A stretch of 14,555 bases of DNA from an uncultured Oscillospiraceae bacterium (GCA_934572465.1 CAKTLG010000036.1:1-14555); one strand, 5' to 3'; positions 1 to 7,195 are shown, counted from the first letter of the stretch. The notes: generated by a model not told the origin, from the letters alone. Made by a program: numbers and translations.

Positions 1-6
1 CGGCAT
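1..6 (-). CDS. truB: Presumed start of intact truB (tRNA pseudouridine-55 synthase), running off the left edge
   Basis: Only the first two codons, ATG CCG, lie inside the window. They are preceded by AAAGGAGG seven bases upstream and by a leader identical to the one ahead of the truB-like fragment at 155-214. Because that upstream copy loses truB homology after about 20 codons, the functional gene most likely starts here and continues outside the window. This fits the common Firmicutes order rbfA-nrnA-truB. It is an inference from the duplicated start region; the protein body cannot be seen. Confidence 0.4.
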
Positions 7-77
7 GACGGAGCCTCCTTTGCGCCAGGCTTTCGGCGCTTTTGCGCCGTACAAGCGTTTTGCCGGCAGGCAAAACC
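1..77. repeat. 77-bp perfect direct repeat, copy 1 (truB leader and start codon)
   Basis: Identical base for base to 209-285. Read on the minus strand it contains a hairpin with arms GTTTTGCC/GGCAAAAC (57-76), a second hairpin CGGCGC-TTTT-GCGCCG (34-49), a Shine-Dalgarno and ATG CCG. The copy may extend beyond the left edge, so its true length is unknown. Confidence 0.9.
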
Positions 78-125
78 TTGCCGCAGAGCGAATTCACTTC
101 GCCCGAGGATATTTGATCAAGGGGT

Positions 126-152
126 CCCCGCGCGGCCGGCGGCCGCGTGGGG
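126..152 (-). repeat. GC-rich 12-bp inverted repeat at the point where truB homology ends
   Basis: CCCCGCGCGGCC (126-137) pairs with GGCCGCGTGGGG (141-152) across a GGC loop, with one G-T wobble. It starts two or three bases after the last recognisable truB codon of the upstream copy. No U-tract follows on either strand, so it is not a classical terminator. It may mark a recombination or insertion breakpoint. Confidence 0.6.
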
Positions 153-208
153 CGGCACACGCCCATGCTTGTCCAGCCCGCTGGCTTGTCAATAATGATG
201 ATGCCGTT

Positions 209-285
209 CGGCATGACGGAGCCTCCTTTGCGCCAGGCTTTCGGCGCTTTTGCGCCGTACAAGCGTTTTGCCGGCAGGCAAAACC
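209..285. repeat. 77-bp perfect direct repeat, copy 2 (truB leader and start codon)
   Basis: Same sequence as 1-77, offset by 208 bp. It occupies the gap between the GNAT stop codon (292-294) and the truB fragment start (214). Its hairpins are at 265-284 (GTTTTGCC/GGCAAAAC, loop GGCA) and 242-257 (CGGCGC/GCGCCG, loop TTTT). Its AAAGGAGG is at 229-222. Confidence 0.9.
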
Positions 286-291
286 GCCCGC

Positions 292-1263
292 TTATTGTTC
301 GCGCACGAGAATGTGCGCATTCATGCGAAAACCGTATTTCTCGTAGAGCTGGAGGGCGTCGTTGCCGTCGACCACCTTGACCTCGACGCGGCGCACGCCG
401 CACGCGGAAAAGGCCGCCATCGCCCAGTCCATCAGGGCCCTGCCGTAGCCCCTGCCGCGGTATTGCGGCAAAACGACGAGGTAGTCGAGCTTGCCCGTGC
501 CGTCGTCATGCAGGTCGAGCTTGCAGAAGCCGGCGACCGTGCCGTTCTCCTCCACGGCCGCCGCGCGGGATGTGCCGCGCGTAAGGCTCTCGGCGCAGGC
601 GGCGATCGCCGCATCGATGGGGCGGCCCAGATAGCTGCCCTTGAAATGCAGCGATACCGCGTTGTGATGTGCGGCCAGCGCCTCAAGGCAGTCCCGCAGG
701 CGGGGCGCTTCGTCCGGCGCGAGCTCGCGCACGGCGGGGAGCGTTTTTTCCAGCAGCACGAGACGGATGCCCTCAAGACCGTTGAACGTGCAGGGCGCGA
801 CGCCGATCTCGCGGTAGCCCAGCCTGTGGTAGAGCGCGCGGGCGCGCGCGTTGCGCTCGTTCGTGTCGATGCGCAGGTACCGGCAGCCGTTTTCGCGCGC
901 GTACCGCTCGTAATAGCCTACGAACGCCGTGCCGAGACCGCGCACGCCGGCCTGCGGGTCGATGACCAGCGTATGCAGCACCATGACCTCGCTGTCCGGC
1001 GCGTCGACGCTCCATGCCGCGCCGGCGTAGACGTCCACCTGGATCCGATTCAAAATACCAGCGCCCACGACCGCTCCGTCCAGCTCCTCAACAAAGAGGT
1101 CGCCGCGCGCAAGCGCGGCCTCCGCCGTGGCGCGCACGGGATAAATGCCGCGCTTCCATCCGGTGGTGCTGCGTCCCTGTTCTTCTCCGGTGTGGATGCG
1201 CTCATAAATGCGGCACACCGCGTCCAGATCGGCGCGCGCCGCCTTGCGGAATGTGATGCTCAT
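292..1263 (-). CDS. GNAT-family N-acetyltransferase with two tandem GNAT domains
   Basis: A 323-residue protein with two acetyl-CoA-binding GNAT folds in tandem. The C-terminal domain (about 179-323) has a textbook motif A, LPQYRGRGYGRALM (265-278), followed by LYEKYGF (306-312). The N-terminal domain (about 1-172) has a more degenerate phosphate loop, QAGVRGLGTA (104-113), with NARARALYHRLGY (138-150). GNAT enzymes move an acetyl group from acetyl-CoA to an amine; the substrate here cannot be read from sequence. The ATG overlaps the nrnA stop as ATGA, implying translational coupling. The gene sits between nrnA and truB, where many Firmicutes have nothing. A housekeeping role on ribosome or tRNA components is possible but unproven, since such genes also enter operons by chance. 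Confidence 0.85.
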   Translation of the reverse strand: MSITFRKAARADLDAVCRIYERIHTGEEQGRSTTGWKRGIYPVRATAEAALARGDLFVEELDGAVVGAGILNRIQVDVYAGAAWSVDAPDSEVMVLHTLVIDPQAGVRGLGTAFVGYYERYARENGCRYLRIDTNERNARARALYHRLGYREIGVAPCTFNGLEGIRLVLLEKTLPAVRELAPDEAPRLRDCLEALAAHHNAVSLHFKGSYLGRPIDAAIAACAESLTRGTSRAAAVEENGTVAGFCKLDLHDDGTGKLDYLVVLPQYRGRGYGRALMDWAMAAFSACGVRRVEVKVVDGNDALQLYEKYGFRMNAHILVREQ

Positions 1264-2216
1264 GGCGCATCCTCCGCAACGGTATCCTCGATGGCGCGCA
1301 GGATCATGCCGCGCGCCGTTTCATAGTCCGCATGCTCGATGAGGCAGCCGGACGCCGCGCGGTGTCCGCCGCCGCCAAGCTTGGCGCAGGCGCGCGTCGC
1401 GTTGACGCGCGCGCCGGTGCGCACGCTGACCTTCCATGCTCCGTCTCTGGTTTCCTTCATCGTCACGGCGCAGTCCGTGCCCTCGACCAGCCCGCCAAGC
1501 GATGCGAGATCCTCCATGTCAGCCTCGGAGAGCGCCATGCTCTTTTGCAGTGACTGCGGCACCGCGACGATGACGACGCGGTCCTCGTCGTAAAACTCCA
1601 TCGTGCGCAGAAGCTCGCCCTCGAGCGCCAGACGCTTTTTGCTCTTTGTGCGGAAGTGCAGCTTGTTGGCGGCGCGATAGTCGATGCCCGTCTCCATCAG
1701 CGCCGCGGCCACGCGGTGCGTGTTCGCCGTAACGTTGGAGTAGACAAAGCAGCCCGTGTCGGTCGACACGGCGACATAGAGCGGCAGCGCAACGGCGCTC
1801 GTCAGCTGTCCCAGCTCCTGTGCGAGCGCGCACAGAATTTCGCCGCAGGCAGCGCATTCGGGCTGTACGCAGCTCTCGCTGCCAAAGCCCTCGTAGCTCG
1901 GGTGATGGTCGATGGCGAGATCGACGCGCGTTTTGAACAGCTCGGCGTTGTCGGGGAACAGGCTCAGCGCCGCAAGGTCGACGGAAACGACCGTCTCATA
2001 GTCAAAATCGTCCGCGACCCAATACGGCTCGACATATTGCTCGAAGTGCTCGGTCGTCTCGCGGTTGTAGAGCACGCCCGCGCTTTTGCCCATCTGGCGC
2101 AGCATGGCGCACAGCGCCGCGGCGCAGCCGATGGTGTCGCCGTCGGGACGGCGATGGGTCAGGATCAGGTACTTGTCGTGCGCGCGGAGGTAGGCCGCGA
2201 CTTCGGAAACGGTCAT
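1260..2216 (-). CDS. nrnA: DHH/DHHA1 phosphoesterase, NrnA-type oligoribonuclease / pAp phosphatase
   Basis: 318 residues, the usual length for NrnA (YtqI). Known members degrade nanoRNAs of two to five nucleotides, and many also hydrolyse 3'-phosphoadenosine 5'-phosphate, in the cytoplasm with Mn2+. The DHH domain shows THRRPDGDTIG (20-30, metal aspartates D25 and D27), VVSVD (76-80), the signature IDHH (102-105) and STDTG (151-155). The DHHA1 substrate domain ends with GGGGHRAASG (281-290). The ATG overlaps the rbfA stop by 4 bp and the stop overlaps the GNAT start by 4 bp, so it is the middle of a coupled trio. RbfA-NrnA adjacency is standard in Firmicutes nusA-infB operons. A c-di-AMP/pApA phosphodiesterase role is an alternative within the same family. 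Confidence 0.92.
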   Translation of the reverse strand: MTVSEVAAYLRAHDKYLILTHRRPDGDTIGCAAALCAMLRQMGKSAGVLYNRETTEHFEQYVEPYWVADDFDYETVVSVDLAALSLFPDNAELFKTRVDLAIDHHPSYEGFGSESCVQPECAACGEILCALAQELGQLTSAVALPLYVAVSTDTGCFVYSNVTANTHRVAAALMETGIDYRAANKLHFRTKSKKRLALEGELLRTMEFYDEDRVVIVAVPQSLQKSMALSEADMEDLASLGGLVEGTDCAVTMKETRDGAWKVSVRTGARVNATRACAKLGGGGHRAASGCLIEHADYETARGMILRAIEDTVAEDAP

Positions 2217-2605
2217 TCCTCATCCTCCGCGTTCAGCTTCTCGTTTTCAGGGTTCGCGGGCTTCACCACGCGCGGGTCGCGCAGCAGCTCCAAAATGTGC
2301 GCGCCGTATTCGATGGAATCGTCCGCGATGAACTGCAGCTCCGGCGTGTAGCGCAGCGCCATGCGCGCGCCCAGCTCGCGCCGGAGATAGCCCGCCGCGC
2401 TCTTGAGACCGCGGATCACGTCCTTTTCGAGCGACTTTTCCAAAACGCTCACATAAATGCGCGCATAGCGCAGATCGCTCGTGGTGTCCACGTGCGTGAT
2501 CGTCACCATGCCGCCCTGCACGCGCGGGTCCTTGAGCGTGCGGAAAAGCGCGCTCAGCTCGCGCTGGATCTCCTCGTTGATGCGTCCGATGCGGTTGCTT
2601 GCCAT
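2213..2605 (-). CDS. rbfA: Ribosome-binding factor A
   Basis: 130 residues, typical for RbfA, a single KH-fold protein that binds the 30S subunit and assists late maturation of the 16S rRNA 5' end. Family features are the opening RIGRINEEIQRELS (5-18), LRYARIYVSV (about 45-54) and the hallmark RYTPELQFIADDSIEYG near residues 84-100. The last 15 or so residues are an acidic tail. The start is supported by AAAGGAGG nine bases upstream. Unlike its downstream neighbours it is separated from infB by a 71-bp gap with a terminator-like hairpin, so its expression may be tuned separately from IF-2. Confidence 0.95.
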   Translation of the reverse strand: MASNRIGRINEEIQRELSALFRTLKDPRVQGGMVTITHVDTTSDLRYARIYVSVLEKSLEKDVIRGLKSAAGYLRRELGARMALRYTPELQFIADDSIEYGAHILELLRDPRVVKPANPENEKLNAEDEE

Positions 2606-2623
2606 ATAGTCCTTCCTCCTTTG

Positions 2624-2654
2624 AAAAAAGCAAGGGCGGGCGAATGCCCGCCCT
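2624..2654 (-). terminator. Intrinsic terminator or attenuator between infB and rbfA
   Basis: On the minus strand AGGGCGGGC pairs perfectly with GCCCGCCCT around the loop ATTC (2633-2654), followed by TTGCTTTTTTC. The nine-base GC stem and six-T run meet intrinsic terminator criteria. Since rbfA follows at once with its own ribosome binding site and no clear promoter in the gap, partial termination that lowers rbfA-nrnA-GNAT-truB relative to infB is likely. An RNA-processing stop is an alternative. Confidence 0.7.
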
Positions 2655-2676
2655 CACCAAAAGGCACATTTTTGTC

Positions 2677-5049
2677 TTACTGCTCGATCTGCTCCATGAC
2701 GTATGCCTCGACGATGTCGCCGACCTTGATGTCGTTGTACTTCTCGAAGCTCAGGCCGCACTCGTAGCCCTGCGCGACCTCCTTGACGGAGTCCTTGAAG
2801 CGCTGGAGCGAGGCGAGGTGCCCCTCGTGGATGACGATGCCGTCGCGCACGATGCGCACATCGCACGCGCGCTGGATCTTGCCGTCCTGCACGTAGCAGC
2901 CCGCGACGGTGCCGACCGACGAGACCTTGTAGGTCTGGCGGATCTCGGCGTGGCCGATGATGGCCTCGCGGAACTTCGGGGCGAGCATACCCTTCATGGC
3001 GGCCTCGATCTCGTCGATCGCGTCGTAAATGACGCGGTACATACGCATATCGACATGGTTGCGCGCCGCGCTGTCGCGCGCGGACGCATCGGGACGGACG
3101 TTGAAGCCGACGATGATGGCGTTCGACGTGGCGGCGAGCATGACGTCGCTCTCGTTGATCGCGCCGACCGCGCCGTGAATGACGCGCACGCGCACCTCGT
3201 CGTTGGAGATCTTCTCAAGCGACGCCTTCACGGCCTCGACCGAGCCCATGACGTCCGCCTTGACGATGATGTTGAGGTTCTTCATCTCGCCCGCCTGGAT
3301 CTGGTTGAACAGATCCTCGAGCGAGACCTTGGCGATGGGCGCGTTGGCCTTGCGCTTTTCCTCCTCCTTGCGCTGCTCGACAAGCTCGCGGGCAAGGCGT
3401 TCGTCGGCCACGGCGTTGAAGTGGGCGCCCGCCTCGGGCACTTCGCCGAGGCCCGTGATCTCCACCGGCACGCTGGGGCCGGCGGAGGTGAGCTTCTGTC
3501 CCTTGTCGCTCATCATCGCGCGCACGCGGCCGACGGCCGTACCGGCGATGATGATGTCGCCCTGATGGAGCGTGCCGTTCTGCACGAGCAGCGTTGCGAT
3601 CGGGCCGCGGCCCTTGTCGAGCCGCGCCTCCACCACGGCGCCGGAGGCGGCGCGGTCGGGATTCGCCTTCAGCTCGGCGACCTCGGCGGTCAGCGCGACC
3701 ATCTCGAGCAGGTTGTCGATGCCCATGCCGGTCTTGGCGGAGATGGGGCAGATGATCGTGTCGCCGCCCCAGTCCTCGGCCACCAGGCCATACTCGGTCA
3801 GCTGCTGCTTGATGCGCTCGGGGTTGGCGTCGGGCTTATCCATCTTGTTGATGGCGACGATAATGGGGATCTCGGCGGCCTTGGCGTGGTTGATGGACTC
3901 CACGGTCTGCGGCTTGATGCCGTCCTCGGCGGCGACGACGAGGATGGCGATATCCGTGATCATCGCGCCGCGGGCGCGCATGGAGGTGAACGCCTCGTGG
4001 CCCGGGGTATCGAGGAACGTGATGGGCTTGCCCTTGATCTGCACCTGATAGGCGCCGATGTGCTGCGTGATGCCGCCGGCCTCGCCGGAGGCGACGTGGG
4101 CGTTTCTGATATAGTCGAGCAGCGAGGTCTTGCCGTGGTCGACGTGACCCATGACGACAACGACCGGCGCGCGGGGCTGAAGCTCGTCCTCGCTGTCCTT
4201 GTGGTCGTCGATCAGCTTTTCCTCGATCGTCACGACGACTTCCTTTTCGACCTTGCAGCCGAGCTCCTCGGCGACGAAGGACGCGGTGTCGAAGTCGATC
4301 ATCTGGGAGAGGGACGCCATCACGCCGTTTTTCATCAGGCACTTGACGACCTCAGCTCCGGTCTTCTTCATGCGGCTCGCCAGCTCGCCGACGGAGATCT
4401 CGTCGGGGATCTTGACGGTCAGCGGCGTCTTCTTGGCGATCTCGAGCTGGAGGCGGCGCATCTTCTCGGCCTCCTCCTGGCGGCGCTTGCCGGAAAACGG
4501 CTGCTGACGGCCGCCGCGGTTCTTGTTGTTGCGGAATTTCTCCTTGTTGCCGCGCTCCAGATCGCGGCGGTCGCCGGAGCGCTCGGCCATGTCCTGAAGC
4601 TTTTCGTCGTACTTGTCAAGGTTGACGTTCGTCACCTTGCGCGTATCGACGATCTTTTTCTCCGGCACGCGCGTCGCGGGCTGCTGCGTGGCGGTGGACT
4701 TGCTGGGCTTTGCCTGCGGCTGCGGCTGCGCATTCTGCGCGGGCGCGGTGGCCTTGGGCTGGACCGTCTGGGGCTGCGCGCTCTTGGCGCTGCTCTGCGC
4801 GGGGGCGGGCGCCGCCTTCGGCTCCGGCTTTTTCTCCGGCGCGGTCTCGGCGTAGATCGTCTCGATCTTCACCTGATGCTTCTGCGTCAGGTGATCGAAG
4901 ATCAGCGAGATCTCCTGCTCTGACAACACCTGCGAGGGCTTTTTGGGCGTGTCCGTATAGGTATTCAAAACGCTCAGAATGTCCTTCGACGCCATGCCGA
5001 AGTCCTTTGCCATATCGGATACCTTGATCTTGTTCGTTGTAGTAGCCAA
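2677..5049 (-). CDS. infB: Translation initiation factor IF-2
   Basis: 790 residues. IF-2 is the GTPase that brings initiator tRNA to the 30S subunit and promotes subunit joining. Domains in order: IF2_N (about 6-55); a low-complexity A/P/Q/K linker (about 65-200); a second IF2_N-like segment (about 205-265); the GTPase with G1 GHVDHGKT (301-308), G3 DTPGHEAF (347-354), G4 NKMD (401-404) and G5 SAKTG (437-441); then the beta-barrel and C-terminal fMet-tRNA domains. The start codon is TTG (5049-5047), preceded by GGAGGTG at the right spacing; the next ATG is 13 codons in and would cut the IF2_N domain. Only one base separates it from the upstream stop. The linker is slightly longer than in Bacillus IF-2. 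Confidence 0.97.
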   Translation of the reverse strand: MATTTNKIKVSDMAKDFGMASKDILSVLNTYTDTPKKPSQVLSEQEISLIFDHLTQKHQVKIETIYAETAPEKKPEPKAAPAPAQSSAKSAQPQTVQPKATAPAQNAQPQPQAKPSKSTATQQPATRVPEKKIVDTRKVTNVNLDKYDEKLQDMAERSGDRRDLERGNKEKFRNNKNRGGRQQPFSGKRRQEEAEKMRRLQLEIAKKTPLTVKIPDEISVGELASRMKKTGAEVVKCLMKNGVMASLSQMIDFDTASFVAEELGCKVEKEVVVTIEEKLIDDHKDSEDELQPRAPVVVVMGHVDHGKTSLLDYIRNAHVASGEAGGITQHIGAYQVQIKGKPITFLDTPGHEAFTSMRARGAMITDIAILVVAAEDGIKPQTVESINHAKAAEIPIIVAINKMDKPDANPERIKQQLTEYGLVAEDWGGDTIICPISAKTGMGIDNLLEMVALTAEVAELKANPDRAASGAVVEARLDKGRGPIATLLVQNGTLHQGDIIIAGTAVGRVRAMMSDKGQKLTSAGPSVPVEITGLGEVPEAGAHFNAVADERLARELVEQRKEEEKRKANAPIAKVSLEDLFNQIQAGEMKNLNIIVKADVMGSVEAVKASLEKISNDEVRVRVIHGAVGAINESDVMLAATSNAIIVGFNVRPDASARDSAARNHVDMRMYRVIYDAIDEIEAAMKGMLAPKFREAIIGHAEIRQTYKVSSVGTVAGCYVQDGKIQRACDVRIVRDGIVIHEGHLASLQRFKDSVKEVAQGYECGLSFEKYNDIKVGDIVEAYVMEQIEQ

Positions 5050-5050
5050 A

Positions 5051-5716
5051 TTACTGCACCTCCGTGTGTTGTGATGTCCGCAGGGTCTCTTTCTTTACGC
5101 TGCCCTTGCCCTTTTTCACGGGACGGGCGTGGGCGAAGCGACGGTCTCTGCGCTGTTTGTCTGCGGCGCGGTGCGCCTTCTCGCGCTCGGCGCGCGTGCG
5201 CCCGTGCTTCACGGTGCGCCGCGCCGGCGGCTTCTCCTCTGCCGCGGCCTCTGCGCGCCTTTTCGGCTCGGGCGGGGCGTTTTCCTGCGTCTTCGTTTTC
5301 TTTTTTCCTGCGCGCACGTTTTTCTCGTGCTGGCGGAGCTCCTGCCGCCGCTCGGCGGCGCGCTGGGCCTTGATGGCGAGCCGTCTTGCCGCCTCGCCGT
5401 AGTGCGCCTCGTCGCCCTCGGCAAGCTTTTTGGCGATGGCCTCGGCAAAGCCGACGTCCGTTACCGCAAGGATCGCGCAGGACGTGCGCCCGAGCGCGCG
5501 GCCCAGCGCCTCCTTCGTCGCGGGGATCTCGAGGCAGATGCACTCGCCCGCGTCGCCGAAGTGCTTGGCGCGCCGGCGGGTATTGTCCGCCGCGTCGCTT
5601 GCCACCAGCAGCAGCCGCGCGTGCTTTGCGCGCGCCGCCGCGCCCGCCGGCTCCTCGCCGATCTCCAGCTTTCCGGCCTTTTTGGAAAGGCCAATGAGAT
5701 TGAGCAGCTTATCCAC
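5051..5716 (-). CDS. Ribosomal protein L7Ae/L30e-family RNA-binding protein (YlxQ type) with long basic C-terminal extension
   Basis: Residues 2-98 form an L7Ae/L30e/Gadd45-type domain: [19 protein letters not shown] at the N-terminus, then [12 protein letters not shown] and a C-terminal helix. In Firmicutes this protein (YlxQ) follows ylxR and binds structured RNA such as kink-turns. Family members usually end near 100 residues. Here about 115 more follow, almost entirely K/R/E/A/P and predicted disordered or helical. The GTG at 5716-5714 is preferred over an ATG 30 bases upstream: it has AAGGAG ten bases before it and begins where the domain begins, giving 221 residues and an 8-bp overlap with rnpM. 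The tail could bind rRNA nonspecifically or anchor the protein on the ribosome; that is inference. Confidence 0.85.
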   Translation of the reverse strand: MDKLLNLIGLSKKAGKLEIGEEPAGAAARAKHARLLLVASDAADNTRRRAKHFGDAGECICLEIPATKEALGRALGRTSCAILAVTDVGFAEAIAKKLAEGDEAHYGEAARRLAIKAQRAAERRQELRQHEKNVRAGKKKTKTQENAPPEPKRRAEAAAEEKPPARRTVKHGRTRAEREKAHRAADKQRRDRRFAHARPVKKGKGSVKKETLRTSQHTEVQ

Positions 5717-5981
5717 CGTTTGCCATCTCCTTTTCCAGTTCTTCATAAACGCTCTCAGGGATGGCCGTGTCCAGCGCGCGCTCGAGCGCGCGGGACTTGC
5801 GCGCCCGTTTGAGGCACTCGCTGCTGGGACAGACGTAGGCGCCGCGCCCGGGCTTTTTGCCCGTGAAGTCGAGCGACACCTCGCCCTCCGGCGATTTGAC
5901 GGCGCGGATGAGCGCGCGCTTATCCTTCATCTCGCGGCAGCCCACGCACTGGCGCTGCGGGAGCTTTTTCACTTTCTGCAT
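5709..5981 (-). CDS. rnpM: YlxR / RnpM, RNA-binding DUF448 protein (RNase P modulator)
   Basis: 90 residues, full length for the YlxR family. Motifs: RQCVGCREMKDKRALIR (10-26) with the CxxC pair C12/C15, GRGAYVCPS (45-53) and C56, together the conserved cysteine pattern of the fold, then a basic helix KRARKSRALERAL (58-70). The family sits between nusA and ylxQ in most Firmicutes. In Bacillus the protein has been reported to bind RNase P RNA and modulate its activity, and was earlier described as a nucleoid-associated regulator. The start has AAGGAGGAGG nearby. It overlaps the next gene by 8 bp and is separated from nusA by a structured 98-bp gap. Confidence 0.93.
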   Translation of the reverse strand: MQKVKKLPQRQCVGCREMKDKRALIRAVKSPEGEVSLDFTGKKPGRGAYVCPSSECLKRARKSRALERALDTAIPESVYEELEKEMANGG

Positions 5982-5998
5982 GAGCCGCCCTCCTCCTT

Positions 5999-6013
5999 GG
6001 CGCTTTCAGCGCC
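5999..6013 (-). promoter_or_regulatory. Short stem-loop directly upstream of the rnpM ribosome binding site
   Basis: On the minus strand GGCGCT-GAA-AGCGCC folds into a six-base stem immediately followed by AAGGAGG. Its position could affect access to the ribosome binding site or protect the 5' end of a processed transcript. It resembles the CGGCGC-AAAA-GCGCCG stem-loop in the truB leader. Confidence 0.45.
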
Positions 6014-6026
6014 TCAGACTTTTTTG

Positions 6027-6048
6027 CGCCGCGCACGGCGCAAATGTA
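6027..6048 (-). repeat. Inverted repeat in the nusA-rnpM gap
   Basis: TTTGCGCC and GGCGCAAA (minus strand) form an eight-base stem around GTGCGC. On the minus strand it is followed by AAAA, so it is not a terminator for nusA; a T-run lies on the plus-strand side instead. It is the middle of three hairpins in this 98-bp gap. Confidence 0.45.
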
Positions 6049-6052
6049 AGCT

Positions 6053-6077
6053 CAAAAATGTGCAGAGCACATTTTTG
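6053..6077 (-). terminator. Terminator-like hairpin immediately after nusA
   Basis: CAAAAATGTGC and GCACATTTTTG form a perfect 11-base stem with a three-base loop, starting two bases after the nusA stop codon. The 3' arm itself carries five T residues. This could terminate a fraction of transcripts after nusA, or define the 3' end of a processed rimP-nusA message. Since rnpM and infB follow with no evident promoter, complete termination is unlikely. Confidence 0.6.
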
Positions 6078-6079
6078 GA

Positions 6080-7141
6080 TTATTCTTCTTCCTGATAGCT
6101 CGCGGGCTTGATGTCGATCTTGTAGCCGACCAGGCGCGCGGCAAGGCGCGCGTTCTGACCCTCCTTGCCGATGGCGAGCGAGAGCTGATCGTCGGGCACG
6201 ATGACGCGGCAGGCCTTGCCCTCTTCGGCAAGGCGCACGTCGATCACGTCCGCCGGCGCGAGCGCCGCGGCGATATATTCCGCGGGATCGTCGCTGTACT
6301 TGACGATGTCGATCTTCTCCCCGCGCAGCTCCTCGACGATGTTGTTCACGCGCTGGCCGTGGGGGCCGACGCACGCGCCGATGGGGTCGACGTTGGCGTC
6401 GTTGCTCCATACCGCCATCTTTGTGCGGGAGCCCGCCTCGCGGGCGATGGAGCGGATCTCGACGGTGCCGTCGTAGATCTCGGGGACCTCCAGCTCGAAA
6501 AGCCGCTTGACAAGCCCCGGATGCGTGCGCGAGATCACGACCTGCGGCCCGCGGGACTGGCGGCGCACGTCGACAAGGTACACCTTGACGCGCTGGCCCT
6601 CGACGAGCGTTTCGCCCTTGACCTGCTCGCCGGCGAGCAGGATGGCGTCCGTCGCCTCCGTGCCGGTGCCGATGCGGAGCGAGGCGTTGCCCGTGCGCGG
6701 ATCGATGCGCGTGACCACGCCGGTGAGGATCTCGTTCTGCTTGGAGTTGTATTCGTCGTAGACCATGCCGCTCTCGGCCTCGCGCAGACCCTGGATGATG
6801 ACCTGCTTGCCGTTGCCCGCGGCGATGCGGCCGAATTCGATGTTGTCGACCGGAAGATTGACGATGTCGCCAACGGCGTACTTCGCGGAGATGGCCTTCG
6901 CGTCGTCGACGCTGATCTGCGTGCCGGGCTCCTCGACCTCGTCGACGACCTCCTTCTGCACGTACATCTTCAGCTCGCGCTTGACCTCGTCGACGTCGAC
7001 GATGACGTTTTCCACGCCCTCGTGGTCGCGCTTGTAGGCGGTCGTGAGCGCCTGCACGATCTTTTCCATCATAAAGCTCTGGGAAATGCCGCGTTCCTTT
7101 TCCAGCATCGCAAGGGCTGCGAAGATCTCATCACATTTCAT
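6080..7141 (-). CDS. nusA: Transcription termination/antitermination factor NusA
   Basis: 353 residues, the short Firmicutes form without the C-terminal acidic repeats of enterics. NusA binds RNA polymerase at the exit channel, strengthens hairpin pauses and intrinsic termination, and takes part in rRNA antitermination. Domains: N-terminal polymerase-binding domain (about 1-125), S1 (about 138-204, ILTGVVTRIDPRTGNA), KH1 (about 230-280, GACVGPHGQRVNNIVEEL) and KH2 (about 300-348, LSLAIGKEGQNARLAARL). The ATG has AAGGAG nine bases upstream. It lies 54 bp after rimP and is followed by a hairpin-rich gap. NusA autoregulation of its own operon is known in other bacteria, and the attenuator-like leader of rimP makes it plausible here. 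Confidence 0.97.
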   Translation of the reverse strand: MKCDEIFAALAMLEKERGISQSFMMEKIVQALTTAYKRDHEGVENVIVDVDEVKRELKMYVQKEVVDEVEEPGTQISVDDAKAISAKYAVGDIVNLPVDNIEFGRIAAGNGKQVIIQGLREAESGMVYDEYNSKQNEILTGVVTRIDPRTGNASLRIGTGTEATDAILLAGEQVKGETLVEGQRVKVYLVDVRRQSRGPQVVISRTHPGLVKRLFELEVPEIYDGTVEIRSIAREAGSRTKMAVWSNDANVDPIGACVGPHGQRVNNIVEELRGEKIDIVKYSDDPAEYIAAALAPADVIDVRLAEEGKACRVIVPDDQLSLAIGKEGQNARLAARLVGYKIDIKPASYQEEE

Positions 7142-7195
7142 GAGTAGTTGCTCCTTATTTCGTATTCTGTATGATAAAAGTCAATGGTATTCCTC

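Larger units (their letters stand above)
1..214 (-). pseudogene. truB: Truncated truB 5' fragment (tRNA pseudouridine synthase B N-terminus), frame open to the window edge
   Basis: The minus-strand ATG at 214-212 follows AAAGGAGG at 229-222. It encodes NGIIIIDKPAGWTSMGVC, the hallmark N-terminus of TruB, the enzyme that makes pseudouridine 55 in tRNA. Recognisable homology stops near position 155. The frame then continues as arginine/proline-rich sequence through a GC-rich hairpin (126-152) and reads in another frame through the second copy of the truB leader, with no stop before the edge. The catalytic GHxGTLDP region expected about 15 residues later is absent. It looks like a partial duplication of the truB start left upstream of the real gene, or an assembly artefact. 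It cannot be a working pseudouridine synthase as seen. Confidence 0.6.

Noticed and set aside
1..380. Small plus-strand frames in the left repeat region
   Set aside because: They arise because the 77-bp repeat happens to be open in several frames. No ribosome binding site fits, and the minus strand holds the real truB start signals.
2599..4923. Long plus-strand open frame (774 codons) antisense to infB
   Set aside because: Its composition (Leu, Asp, Val, His, Arg biased) is the usual antisense shadow of a GC-rich gene. infB on the other strand has complete, conserved GTPase motifs throughout.
7142..7195. Possible internal nusA promoter (TTGACT near 7181 on the minus strand)
   Set aside because: No acceptable -10 hexamer at 16-18 bases; the best match lies only about 14 bases away.
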